NCBI GenBank assembly: GCA_002361355.1
Contig: DESQ01000030.1
Coordinates: 1-64,000, forward strand
Length of the DNA: 64,000 nt
DNA from: Lachnospiraceae bacterium UBA3310
GTDB lineage: Bacteria; Bacillota; Clostridia; Lachnospirales; Lachnospiraceae
Direction: 5' to 3'
The notes under the pieces are model-generated. The model searched no databases. It saw nothing but the letters and a program-made list of their open reading frames with translations, and was not told where the DNA came from. Of this stretch, positions 1 through 8,705 are shown piece after piece. Both the position numbers and the translations under genes were made by a program. Every line of letters starts with the position of its first letter. Position 1 is the first letter of the stretch.

Positions 1-3
1 TCT

Positions 4-20
4 GGCGTTTCGCAAACGCC
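4..20 (+). promoter_or_regulatory. short hairpin in the leader of the ABC operon
   Basis: A perfect 7-bp stem (ggcgttt / aaacgcc) with a 3-nt loop lies about 30 nt upstream of the first start codon. No T-run follows, so it is not a terminator as seen. It could be the 3' end of a leader cut by the window edge. Confidence 0.3.
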
Positions 21-51
21 TAACGGAAAGTAAAAAGAGAGGAGTCAGATT

Positions 52-1008
52 ATGAAAAAGAATGTTAAGGTGACGGAAACAGCGAGAAAGATCATTGCCA
101 TAAGCGCGATAGCGGCGCTTGGAGTGGGTGCGACGGCTTGCGGGAATGCGGAGTCCGCAGGTGGCACGGTGATACAGGCGCAGGCAAAAAATGACGAGTC
201 CGGGGCGTCAAAAGACGGTGCGCAGACAAAAGAGGGAGTTACCAAAATTACGGTAGCGCACACGCAGGCATATAAGCCCTACGATTTTATTAACGAGAAC
301 GGTGAGTCTGACGGCTACGAGGTGGCAGTGTTAAAGGCGGTGGACGAACTGCTTCCCCAGTATGAGTTCGAATATGTGGGCACAACGGATGACGATCTCT
401 TGATCGGTGTCGAGTCAGGGAAATACGATGTCGGTACGAAGGGCGTCTGGTGGACGAAAGAGCGGTCTGAAAAATTTGTGTTTCCCAGGCATTATATCGG
501 CACAAGCATTATAGGAATTGCCATTCGCAGTGAGAATGCGGATGAGATCAAGGATCTGGAATCCTTTGCGGCATACAGCGGCAGTCTGGTTCCTATTGGG
601 GCGCAGAATGCACAGTATACGATTGTGGACAATTACAACAAAAGCCATCCGCAGCAGCCGATCAATCTGATTGCAGGAGACCAGTTTGAAGCGGCGGATG
701 CGTATCAATGGTTGTTGGAGGGGAGATACGATGCCTATATCAATATCAAGACTTCCTACGAGGCGAACGTGCTGGCGGAAGACGGCGAGTATCATGATCT
801 GGCGGATAAACTGGCTTATATTGATTACGAGGGGATTCCCACATGGCCGTTATTTAGCAGTGACAATCAGGCGCTTGCAGACGCTTACGACGAAGCGTGG
901 GAGAAGCTTAAGGCGGACGGTACACTGGAAAAATTACAGCAGGAATATTTTGGATACAATCTGTTTGATTATGTGCCGGAAGGGTATCAGATCGGCGACG
1001 ATTTATAG
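52..1008 (+). CDS. amino-acid ABC transporter substrate-binding lipoprotein (family 3)
   Basis: This is a 318-residue extracellular solute-binding protein that delivers an amino acid to the permease encoded next to it. The first 30 residues are a lipoprotein signal: basic start, hydrophobic stretch, then a lipobox ending ATAC, with Cys30 the likely lipidated residue. After a linker rich in G, S, A and K comes a family-3 periplasmic-binding fold, with early motifs KPYDF and GYEVAVLKAV and the typical EKFVF segment. A GAGAGGAG ribosome site precedes the ATG. The next three genes complete the importer. The family points to polar amino acids or cystine, but the exact ligand cannot be read from sequence. 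Confidence 0.9.
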   Translation: MKKNVKVTETARKIIAISAIAALGVGATACGNAESAGGTVIQAQAKNDESGASKDGAQTKEGVTKITVAHTQAYKPYDFINENGESDGYEVAVLKAVDELLPQYEFEYVGTTDDDLLIGVESGKYDVGTKGVWWTKERSEKFVFPRHYIGTSIIGIAIRSENADEIKDLESFAAYSGSLVPIGAQNAQYTIVDNYNKSHPQQPINLIAGDQFEAADAYQWLLEGRYDAYINIKTSYEANVLAEDGEYHDLADKLAYIDYEGIPTWPLFSSDNQALADAYDEAWEKLKADGTLEKLQQEYFGYNLFDYVPEGYQIGDDL

Positions 1009-1043
1009 AGGGCCGGAATGCCGGATAAAGGAGATTACAAGCT

Positions 1044-1760
1044 ATGCGTCCATTTCATCCACAATTTATATTAGAAGTGTTACCGCAGTTGGTTCTCTAT
1101 CTGCCCGTGACAGCGGCTATCGTTGTCGGAACGGTTTTCTTTGGCAGTCTGTTCGGCATACTTCTTGCGGCGGGCAGGATCAGGAGGGGCAGGGCGGGAC
1201 GGATTTTAGCAAACTTGTACATATATGTGATACGCTGCGTGCCCTCCATTGTTCTGTTATTTTTGGTCTACTATGGCCTGCCGGAATTATTAAATACGTT
1301 TGGCGTCAATATCAATGATGCGGGCAAAGGCTTCTTTGTCATCACAACGTTTTCCCTTCTGTTTGCCGCTTCCATGGCGGAGGTTTTTCGCTCCGCCTAC
1401 GAGGCGGTAGACAAAGGGCAGCGAGAGGCGGCAGTCAGTGTCGGTATGACAGAATTTCAGGCATTTTACCGGATTATTCTGCCACAGTGTATCAGGGTGG
1501 CAATTCCGAATTTTACGAATGCGCTGGTGAATCTGATGAAGGAAGGATCGTTAGCTTATACCATAGGCCTGATTGACATTATGGGAAAGGGGCAGTTGAT
1601 CATCGGCCAGAATCACGGTTCCTACAGTCTGGAAGTTTACCTGGCGTTGTTCGTCCTGTACTGGGTTCTGACGATTCTGATCGAAAAAGGAGCGGGACTG
1701 TCGGAACAGCGGCTGGCACCTGACAGAAACAGGAGAGGAGGCTTGTCAAAATGCAGTTAA
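1044..1760 (+). CDS. amino-acid ABC transporter permease (first)
   Basis: This 238-residue inner-membrane permease belongs to the His/Glu/Gln/Arg family. It has about five hydrophobic helices. The cytoplasmic coupling loop near residues 130-150 carries the EAA-like pattern (GQREAAVSVGM), which docks onto the ATPase. An AAAGGAG site precedes the ATG. Its last 10 nt overlap the second permease, so the two are probably made together and form a heterodimeric channel. A second reading frame over its 5' half has no family resemblance and is ignored. Confidence 0.92.
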   Translation: MRPFHPQFILEVLPQLVLYLPVTAAIVVGTVFFGSLFGILLAAGRIRRGRAGRILANLYIYVIRCVPSIVLLFLVYYGLPELLNTFGVNINDAGKGFFVITTFSLLFAASMAEVFRSAYEAVDKGQREAAVSVGMTEFQAFYRIILPQCIRVAIPNFTNALVNLMKEGSLAYTIGLIDIMGKGQLIIGQNHGSYSLEVYLALFVLYWVLTILIEKGAGLSEQRLAPDRNRRGGLSKCS

Positions 1761-2464
1761 ATACACAGTTTATGTGGGAAACTTTTCTGGATGTGCTGCA
1801 GGGCATACCGGTGACATTAAAAATTGTGGTTGTGACGCTTTTGGTCTCTTCGCCGTTAGGGTTTCTGATGGCGGTCTCCAAGTCCGGGGAGGGCAGAATC
1901 GGGCGAAGGATCATTGTCGCTTATGTGTCGGTGATCCGCGGGACGCCGGTGGTACTGCAGATCCTTTTTCTTTACAGTCTGCTGCCCACGGTGCTCAATT
2001 ATTTGATCAAAGAGGTGCTGGGATCCTCATATAACATTTTTAATCTGGATCCGATTTTTTATGCGTATGTGGTATTTATCCTAAATACGACGGCAGTGCT
2101 CTCAGAGGTGTTCCGGTCAGCGCTTTCCACGGTAAACAGGGGACAGATGGAGGCGGCGCTTTCCATCGGTATGTCGAGACCGCAGGCCTATGTGAGGATC
2201 ATTATGCCGCAGGCGCTTGTGGCTGCCCTGCCGAATATCTGTAACACCACGGTGAATCTTTTGAAGAGCACTTCCCTTGCCTTCATGATGACCGTGAAGG
2301 ATATCACGGCAATCGCTAAGATAGACGCCTCCTTCGGTTACAATTATCTGGAGGCGTATCTGGTCATTTTTGTGGTATATATTTTCCTGTGCAGTGCGGT
2401 GCAGGGGGTATTCCATCTGACGGAACAGGGCGTTGCGGTTTATAAGAAGCCTGTGGTGTCGTAA
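1751..2464 (+). CDS. amino-acid ABC transporter permease (second)
   Basis: This is a 237-residue permease paralogous to the preceding gene. It has the same length and about five membrane helices. Its coupling motif near residues 135-150 (GQMEAALSIGM) is followed by the family segment IIMPQALVAALPN. The start lies inside the 3' end of the upstream permease, with GAGGAGG as ribosome site. Paired permeases of this type normally form the membrane core of one importer, together with the lipoprotein before them and the ATPase after them. Confidence 0.92.
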   Translation: MQLNTQFMWETFLDVLQGIPVTLKIVVVTLLVSSPLGFLMAVSKSGEGRIGRRIIVAYVSVIRGTPVVLQILFLYSLLPTVLNYLIKEVLGSSYNIFNLDPIFYAYVVFILNTTAVLSEVFRSALSTVNRGQMEAALSIGMSRPQAYVRIIMPQALVAALPNICNTTVNLLKSTSLAFMMTVKDITAIAKIDASFGYNYLEAYLVIFVVYIFLCSAVQGVFHLTEQGVAVYKKPVVS

Positions 2465-2506
2465 AAAGAGACAGGCCGCCTGTCAGGCGGCGGAACGGAG
2501 CGGGGT

Positions 2507-3259
2507 ATGTTAAAAGTAAAAGAAGTACAGAAAGCTTTCGGGGACAATCAGGTGCTTCGGGGCGTTGACATAGAAGTGGCGAAGGGGGACATCGTGGTGA
2601 TTCTCGGCCCCAGCGGTTCGGGAAAAACCACATTTCTGCGGTGCTTGAATTTCCTTGAGCGGGCGGACGGCGGCACGATGGATTTTGACGGTATCCATAC
2701 GGAACTAAAGAGCGCATCCAAGGCGGTGGTCTCCAGGGTGAGGAAAAAGACGGCATTTGTCTTCCAGAACTACAATCTGTTTCAGAATAAAACGGCGCTG
2801 CAGAATGTGACGGAAGGGCTTATCGTGGCGAGAAAGGTGCCGAAGGCGGAGGCACTGGCACGGGCGAAAGCAGCGCTTGACAAGGTGGGACTTTCGGATC
2901 GCTATGATTATTATCCTTCCCAGTTATCAGGCGGACAGCAGCAGCGGGTCGGTATCGCCAGGGCCATTGCCGTAGACCCGGATGTGCTTCTCTTTGACGA
3001 ACCCACTTCCGCGTTGGATCCGGAGTTGATCGGAGAGGTGCTGGCCGTGATGAAAAAGCTGGCAAAAGAGGGGGCGACGATGATTATCGTCACCCATGAG
3101 ATGACTTTTGCACAGGAAGTGGCGAGCAAAGTCATTTTTATGGACGGTGGCGTGATCGTGGAGCAGGGAAGCGCGAAGCAGATTTTCACAACGCCGAAGG
3201 AAGAACGGACAATCCAGTTCCTGCGGCGTGTGCTCAAAGATTTTGATTATGTAATTTAG
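2507..3259 (+). CDS. amino-acid ABC transporter ATP-binding protein
   Basis: This 250-residue ATPase energises the importer. It has Walker A GPSGSGKTT near residue 35, a Q-loop (FVFQNYNLF), the ABC signature LSGGQQQR, Walker B VLLFDEPTSALDPE and the H-loop VTHEM. Length and motifs match the GlnQ/HisP group. It closes the four-gene operon. The 179 nt behind it carry a regulatory box for the next gene but no obvious rho-independent terminator. Confidence 0.95.
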   Translation: MLKVKEVQKAFGDNQVLRGVDIEVAKGDIVVILGPSGSGKTTFLRCLNFLERADGGTMDFDGIHTELKSASKAVVSRVRKKTAFVFQNYNLFQNKTALQNVTEGLIVARKVPKAEALARAKAALDKVGLSDRYDYYPSQLSGGQQQRVGIARAIAVDPDVLLFDEPTSALDPELIGEVLAVMKKLAKEGATMIIVTHEMTFAQEVASKVIFMDGGVIVEQGSAKQIFTTPKEERTIQFLRRVLKDFDYVI

Positions 3260-3353
3260 GAAAAAACTTCCAGAATAAAAACGAGATTTTTTCTGTACAT
3301 TTCCGTGGAGACATGATATAGTTGTTAAGGACGGTTACATAATTATGACAGAA

Positions 3354-3370
3354 TGTAATATTTTTGTAAC
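3354..3370 (+). promoter_or_regulatory. WalR (YycF)-type binding box upstream of lysozyme gene
   Basis: Two direct hexamers, TGTAAT and TGTAAC, are separated by exactly 5 nt. This fits the WalR consensus TGTWAH-N5-TGTWAH known from Bacillus and Staphylococcus. A possible -10 (TATGAT, 3379-3384) follows 8 nt later. The box lies about 70 nt upstream of a secreted cell-wall hydrolase, the classic target class of the WalRK system. Confidence 0.5.
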
Positions 3371-3438
3371 AGAGATGTTATGATAAGCTGTCTTATTGGT
3401 AACGTTCTAAACCAAGGAAAAAGGGACGGAAGGTACAA

Positions 3439-4812
3439 ATGATAAAACAAAAAGAGGCATTGTTACATAGACTTCATAAGGGAATCAGGCAGATTACCGC
3501 ACTGTGTCTTGCGGGGGCGCTGGCATTCGTGCCGGGGCTTCGCGTGGAGGCGGTGGGAGCCGGCGGTTCCATTGCCAGGGGTATCGACGTTTCCAAGCAT
3601 AATCTGGGCATTGACTGGAGTCAGGTGCCTTCTTCGGGGGTATCCTTTGTATTTGTGAAGGCTGGCAGTACCAATTCTGGCATCGATCCCTATTTTGATG
3701 CCAACATGCGCGGCGCAAACGCGGCAGGGCTCCGAACGGGCGTATATCTCTACTCTTATGCGACGAATGTGGAAGAGGCGAAAAATGAGGCAAACCAGTT
3801 GCTTCAGTGGATTGGCAATTATACGGTCAGCTATCCCGTGGTATACGACGTGGAAGCGCCCAATCATAAGAATATGTCCCAGGCGCAGCTACAGGAGATG
3901 ATCAATGCGTTCTGTTCCATCATTGAGGCGAATGGGTACTATCCTGTGGTTTATTCCAGCAGGAATATGTTCCGGGACAAGATTGGAAATATCGGTTATG
4001 ACAAATGGGTGGCGCAGTATGCGGATTCCCTTGAGTATAACGGTAACGCGGCTTTCTGGCAGCATACGTCCCACGGCAGCGTGGCTGGAATCCCTACCAG
4101 GGTGGATATGAATTATCAGTATAAGGATTATTCTTCCATCATCGTGTCGGATGGTTTTGCGGCGCGTGGTGACCAGACGGTGTTCTATGCAGGTTACCGG
4201 ATGCAGAGAAACGGCTGGGTAAACTGGGATAATAACAAATATCATCTGGATGAGAGCGGTTTCGTGCAGAAGGGCTGCTGGTTTGAGGATGAGACGGGCA
4301 GATATTTCTTTGCGACGCAGGATGGGCACGCCCTGCGCGATGCAGTGACGATCGAGGGACAGGATTATTATTTTGACGAGAATGCAGTGATGCAAAGAGG
4401 GCTGGTGACCAGACCTGACGGGAATGTGTATTATTACGATCCGGCAACAGGCGCATTGCAGAGAAACGTGACGGTCGCTGTGGATGGCACAAATTATACG
4501 GTGGATGGAAACGGCGTGGCAGTAGAGGAAATACCTGTTTCGGATACCTATGACAATGCGGCTTTCAACGCGTCCTATTATGCAAGAAATAACCCGGATG
4601 TATATGCATCCTGCGGCAGTGATGCAAAGGCGCTGTACGATCATTTTATTAAGATCGGCATAAAAGAAGGAAGGCAGTCTTCGGAACAGTTCAGCATCAA
4701 TGCTTATAAAGACAACAATCCGGATTTGGCGGAGGCCTTTGGCGATGATTTAATGAAGTATTATGAGCATTACATTAACTGCGGGGTGAATGAGGGACGT
4801 GTGTCCAAGTAA
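3439..4812 (+). CDS. secreted GH25 lysozyme with cell-wall-binding repeats
   Basis: This is a 457-residue exported muramidase predicted to cut N-acetylmuramic acid/N-acetylglucosamine bonds in peptidoglycan. A signal peptide covers about residues 1-38. The GH25 domain (about 47-235) starts with GIDVSKHN and holds the likely acidic catalytic residues Asp50, Asp137 and Glu139 (YDVEA). Residues about 250-365 are aromatic- and glycine-rich repeats of the choline/cell-wall-binding type. The C-terminus (about 376-457) is two copies of a 40-residue module built on Y-x3-NPD-x-HF/HY-G-x-EGR. The gene stands alone between a WalR-type box and a terminator hairpin, which suggests cell-wall stress control. 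Confidence 0.9.
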   Translation: MIKQKEALLHRLHKGIRQITALCLAGALAFVPGLRVEAVGAGGSIARGIDVSKHNLGIDWSQVPSSGVSFVFVKAGSTNSGIDPYFDANMRGANAAGLRTGVYLYSYATNVEEAKNEANQLLQWIGNYTVSYPVVYDVEAPNHKNMSQAQLQEMINAFCSIIEANGYYPVVYSSRNMFRDKIGNIGYDKWVAQYADSLEYNGNAAFWQHTSHGSVAGIPTRVDMNYQYKDYSSIIVSDGFAARGDQTVFYAGYRMQRNGWVNWDNNKYHLDESGFVQKGCWFEDETGRYFFATQDGHALRDAVTIEGQDYYFDENAVMQRGLVTRPDGNVYYYDPATGALQRNVTVAVDGTNYTVDGNGVAVEEIPVSDTYDNAAFNASYYARNNPDVYASCGSDAKALYDHFIKIGIKEGRQSSEQFSINAYKDNNPDLAEAFGDDLMKYYEHYINCGVNEGRVSK

Positions 4813-4861
4813 GAACGGTTGTTAAAACGGGACAGAAAACAATAAATGGCAGCAGATAGCG

Positions 4862-4886
4862 GAGCCGCTTCGGTAGGAAGCGGCTC
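4862..4886 (+). terminator. hairpin terminator after lysozyme gene
   Basis: A perfect 9-bp stem (gagccgctt / aagcggctc) with a 7-nt loop is followed by a weak T-rich tail (tgtttcggtgt). It lies about 50 nt behind the lysozyme stop and ends that unit. Confidence 0.7.
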
Positions 4887-4983
4887 TGTTTCGGTGTAAA
4901 AAATTTCTTTCAAATATCCTCGTCATGGTATATAATAAAATCTGTATGGGCGCATTGCGTGAGGAGAAAGGCGTGGGCGGGTA

Positions 4984-5304
4984 ATGAACTGTAAAGAGGC
5001 AGAGAAAAAAATACCGTCCTTCCTGAATGATGAATTGGATGGAAGGGCCCTGACAGAGTTTGTAGAGCATATCGAGGACTGCCCGGAATGCATGGAAGAG
5101 TTATCCATCCAGTTTCTGGTGGCTGAGGGTATGGAACAGCTTGAGCAGGGCAATAATTTTAATCTGCAGGAAGCGCTTACGTCGAAGCTTGATGATGCGG
5201 ATTACAGGATTCGTGTCAATCGTGCTCTGAGGCATATCCTTTTGGTGCTGGAGGCCGCTGTGGCGGCGGCAATTATCGTTGCGTTGATTATCGTATCGAC
5301 GTGA
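4984..5304 (+). CDS. small zinc-finger (zf-HC2-like) membrane protein
   Basis: This 106-residue protein starts with the anti-sigma zinc-finger pattern Cys3 ... His29-x3-Cys33-x2-Cys36 (HIEDCPEC). It continues with an acidic helical stretch and ends in one membrane helix (about residues 84-104) with almost no tail. The layout matches membrane-bound anti-sigma factors of the ZAS type, with the zinc domain inside the cell. No sigma-factor gene is adjacent, and the outside domain is missing. A role in sigma control is therefore only possible, not shown. It sits 52 nt upstream of polA, probably in the same transcript. Confidence 0.65.
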   Translation: MNCKEAEKKIPSFLNDELDGRALTEFVEHIEDCPECMEELSIQFLVAEGMEQLEQGNNFNLQEALTSKLDDADYRIRVNRALRHILLVLEAAVAAAIIVALIIVST

Positions 5305-5356
5305 GAAAGCAGACGCCGGGACAGCGCGGAGACAAACGGGGAGAAGTTTGGCATAT

Positions 5357-8089
5357 ATGGCTTTGAAATTGGTATTGATAGACGGACACAGCATACTCAA
5401 TAGAGCGTTTTACGGCGTGCCGGAGCTGACCAACGGGCAGGGACTGCACACCAACGCGGTATATGGCTTTTTAAATATTATGTTTAAAATTCTGGAGGAG
5501 GAGCAGGCGGATTATCTGGCTGTGGCTTTTGACGTTCACGCGCCCACCTTCCGCCATGAGATTTATAAGGAATACAAGGGTACGAGAAAGCCGATGCCTA
5601 CGGAGCTTCGGGAACAGGTGCCTGTGATGAAGCAGATGCTGCAGGCTATGGGGATCTGCGTGGTGGAGCAGGCAGGGCTGGAAGCGGATGATATTCTTGG
5701 CACCATTGCGAAACGTGCGGAGCGGGAGGGAATGGAAGTCTCTCTGGTGTCGGGTGACAGGGATCTGCTGCAGGTTGCCACGGATCATATTCGGATCCGG
5801 ATTCCCAAGACAAAGGGAGGCAGGACGCAGGTTGAGGATTACTATGCAAAGGATGTGGAGGCAGCCTATCAGGTAAATCCTGTTCAGTTTATTGATTTAA
5901 AGGCGCTTATGGGGGATACGGCGGACAACATTCCCGGCGTGCCGAAGGTGGGGGAGAAGACGGCCACGGAGCTGATGGTGACTTATGGCTCTCTGGATAA
6001 CATTTACGCCCACGTGGAGGAAATCTCTAAAAAATCGATTCGGGAATCCCTGATTGCAAACAGGGAATTAGCAGATTTGAGCAAGGTGCTTGTCACCATC
6101 AATGTGGACGCCGACATTGCTTTTGATTTTTCGCAGGCGAAGATGGGCGATTTTTATACGGAGGAAGCCTATGTGCTCTGCAAACAACTGGAATTTAAGA
6201 ATATCCTGTCCCGCTTCACGAAGGATGTGGCAGTGGCAAACGGGCAGGAGGAATATTTTCGCACGGTGACGACGCTTGCCCAGGCGGAGGCGCTTTTTGC
6301 GGCTTGCAGAGAGCGTGGAGAAAAGGCGGAGGGCGGTTGTGAAATCGGGCTTGCCGTTTTTTGCGACAAGGCAGCGGAAGAGTCTGTCTGCATGGGAATC
6401 GCCCTTGCGGCGGGGGAGAAGGATGTGGCGTTTATTCCCTGTCAGGGGGAGGTGACGGCCGCTTATCTGAGGGATCGTCTTGTGGCATTGAACAGGGATG
6501 AGTTATGTAAACTAAACGTGTTCGATATGAAATCCGTTTACGGTATGACGCAGGAGCGCGGTGAAGAGAGTATGTGGCGGGACGCGGAAGGAAGGCAGGA
6601 TGTGCTTTGCCCGTATAGGAAGAAAAGATATTTTGATATTCTGATTGCCGCCTATCTTTTAAATCCGTTAAAAAGTGATTATCAGACAGAGGATATTGCC
6701 GGGGAATATCTGGGGCTTACCATCTCCGACCGGGCCCAGGTCTGCGGGAAAGCTACCTATGCGGCGGCTTATGAGAAGACCCCGGAGGAATTTGCGCAGT
6801 ATGCCTGTTATCAGGCCTATGTGTGTTTTGCGGCGGCGCGGATTCTGGAAGAGAAACTTACGGAGCAGGGAATGGACAGGTTGTTCTACGAAATTGAGAT
6901 GCCTCTTTCCGGCGTGCTCTACGATATGGAGCAGATAGGCGTCCGGGTACAGCCGGAGGAGCTCAAAGCCTACGGGGAGGCGCTCACCGGCAGGATCAAA
7001 GAGCTGGAGCAGGCGATTTACCGGCAGGCGGATTGCACCTTTAACATCAATTCGCCCAAACAGCTTGCGGAAGTGCTCTTTGAGAAGATGGGCATCAAGG
7101 GAGGCAAGAAGACGAAGACAGGGTATTCCACGGCGGCGGATGTGTTAGAGAAACTGGCGCCGGATTATCCGGTCGTATCTGATATACTGGAGTACCGGGG
7201 GTTGATGAAGTTAAAGTCCACTTACGCGGAAGGGCTGTCCGCCTGTATTGCGAAGGACGGCAGGATTCATTCCACGTTTAACCAGACCATCACCGCCACC
7301 GGGCGGATCAGTTCCACGGAGCCAAACCTCCAGAATATTCCCATGCGGATGGAGCTGGGACGGCGGATCCGCAAGGTGTTTGTGCCAAAGGAAAACTGTG
7401 TTTTTATGGATGCGGACTATTCCCAGATTGAATTGCGGATTCTGGCGCATATGTCTGATGACAAACAGTTGATCGAGGCTTACCGGATGGATGAGGACAT
7501 TCACAGGATCACCGCATCCAAGGTATTTCATACACCTTTCGAGGAGGTGACGGACTTGCAGAGACGAAACGCCAAGGCGGTCAATTTCGGCATTGTCTAC
7601 GGCATTAGTTCCTTCGGCCTGAGTCAGGACTTAAGTATCTCCAAGAAGGAAGCGGCGGAATATATCGAGCAGTATTTTGAGACCTATCCGGGTGTGAAAC
7701 GCTTTCTGGATCAGATGGTGGCGCAGGCAAAGGAAAAGGGGTACGTGACGACGATGTATGGGCGCAGACGCCCCATCCCGGAGCTGTCCTCGAACAATTT
7801 CATGCAGCGTTCTTTCGGCGAGCGGGTTGCCATGAACTCACCTATTCAGGGAACGGCGGCGGATATTATGAAGATCGCCATGATCCGTGTATGGGAGAAA
7901 CTGCACAGGGAGCAGTTAAACTCCCGTCTGATCTTACAGGTACACGATGAGCTTCTGATTGAAACCTGTGTCGGAGAAGAGGAGCAGGTGCGGCGGATCC
8001 TTACGGAACAGATGCAGCAGGCGGCGGACTTGTCGGTGATATTGGAAATCGACCTGCATACGGGAACGGACTGGTATGATGCAAAGTGA
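5357..8089 (+). CDS. polA: DNA polymerase I
   Basis: This is a 910-residue repair and replication polymerase that removes RNA primers and fills gaps. The N-terminal 5'-3' exonuclease (about 1-290) shows the acidic metal sites, such as LEADDILG and SGDRDLLQ. The middle domain (about 300-480) has the 3'-5' exonuclease position but lacks the DTET-type motif, so proofreading is probably lost, as in several Bacillus-type enzymes. The polymerase domain shows motif A (DADYSQIELRILAH), motif B (RRNAKAVNFGIVYG) and motif C (QVHDELLIE). I start at ATG 5357 because GGGGAGA lies 11 nt upstream; an in-frame TTG at 5348 is too close to it. Confidence 0.96.
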   Translation: MALKLVLIDGHSILNRAFYGVPELTNGQGLHTNAVYGFLNIMFKILEEEQADYLAVAFDVHAPTFRHEIYKEYKGTRKPMPTELREQVPVMKQMLQAMGICVVEQAGLEADDILGTIAKRAEREGMEVSLVSGDRDLLQVATDHIRIRIPKTKGGRTQVEDYYAKDVEAAYQVNPVQFIDLKALMGDTADNIPGVPKVGEKTATELMVTYGSLDNIYAHVEEISKKSIRESLIANRELADLSKVLVTINVDADIAFDFSQAKMGDFYTEEAYVLCKQLEFKNILSRFTKDVAVANGQEEYFRTVTTLAQAEALFAACRERGEKAEGGCEIGLAVFCDKAAEESVCMGIALAAGEKDVAFIPCQGEVTAAYLRDRLVALNRDELCKLNVFDMKSVYGMTQERGEESMWRDAEGRQDVLCPYRKKRYFDILIAAYLLNPLKSDYQTEDIAGEYLGLTISDRAQVCGKATYAAAYEKTPEEFAQYACYQAYVCFAAARILEEKLTEQGMDRLFYEIEMPLSGVLYDMEQIGVRVQPEELKAYGEALTGRIKELEQAIYRQADCTFNINSPKQLAEVLFEKMGIKGGKKTKTGYSTAADVLEKLAPDYPVVSDILEYRGLMKLKSTYAEGLSACIAKDGRIHSTFNQTITATGRISSTEPNLQNIPMRMELGRRIRKVFVPKENCVFMDADYSQIELRILAHMSDDKQLIEAYRMDEDIHRITASKVFHTPFEEVTDLQRRNAKAVNFGIVYGISSFGLSQDLSISKKEAAEYIEQYFETYPGVKRFLDQMVAQAKEKGYVTTMYGRRRPIPELSSNNFMQRSFGERVAMNSPIQGTAADIMKIAMIRVWEKLHREQLNSRLILQVHDELLIETCVGEEEQVRRILTEQMQQAADLSVILEIDLHTGTDWYDAK

Positions 8090-8705
8090 TAAACGTATGA
8101 AAGTGATTGGAGTCACGGGCGGCGTGGGGGCCGGGAAGTCGGAGATACTCACCTGGCTGGCGAAACGTCCCGGTTGTCGTGTGATCATGGCGGATCAGGT
8201 GGCGCACCGGCTGGAAGAACCGGGGGAGGCCTGTTTTGAACCTCTGCGTGCGCTTCTGGGAGACGGGATTTTGGATTCCGGAGGCCGGATTGATAAAAAG
8301 AAAATGGCCTTCCGGATATTTGGTGATGAGACGCTTTTAAAACGTGTGAATGAGATCGTGCATCCGGCGGTGAAAGATTATCTGACGGCGCAGATTGCAA
8401 AGGAGAGGACGGCGGGGAAATTAAAATTCCTGTTTATTGAAGCCGCGCTTTTGATCGAGGAAGGCTATGCCGGGATTCTGGATGAGCTGTGGTATATCCA
8501 TGCACAGGAGAGCATCCGGCGGCGAAGGCTGCAAAGCAGCAGAGGATACACGGACGAGAAGATTGATTCCATTTTTCGCAGCCAGCTTTCGGAGGAAACC
8601 TTTCGGATGCACTGTGATGTGGTGATAGAAAACAACGGAACGCTTGAGAGTGTTTACACACAAATAGAGAAAGAATTGGGGGAAGATCAGTGGCAGAAGC
8701 AATGA
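8076..8705 (+). CDS. coaE: dephospho-CoA kinase
   Basis: This 209-residue cytoplasmic kinase catalyses the last step of coenzyme A synthesis, phosphorylating the 3' hydroxyl of dephospho-CoA with ATP. It has the P-loop GGVGAGKS near residue 15 and the family segments ADQVAHRLEEPG and the LIEEGY region. The start overlaps the end of polA by 14 nt. A later ATG at 8097 (MKVIGVTGG) fits many homologues equally well but has no ribosome site. polA-coaE adjacency is common in bacteria. Confidence 0.93.
   Translation: MMQSDKRMKVIGVTGGVGAGKSEILTWLAKRPGCRVIMADQVAHRLEEPGEACFEPLRALLGDGILDSGGRIDKKKMAFRIFGDETLLKRVNEIVHPAVKDYLTAQIAKERTAGKLKFLFIEAALLIEEGYAGILDELWYIHAQESIRRRRLQSSRGYTDEKIDSIFRSQLSEETFRMHCDVVIENNGTLESVYTQIEKELGEDQWQKQ

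Noticed and set aside
671..1318. 215-codon forward frame across the lipoprotein and permease genes
   Set aside because: It overlaps two well-supported genes in another frame and is arginine-rich without any domain.
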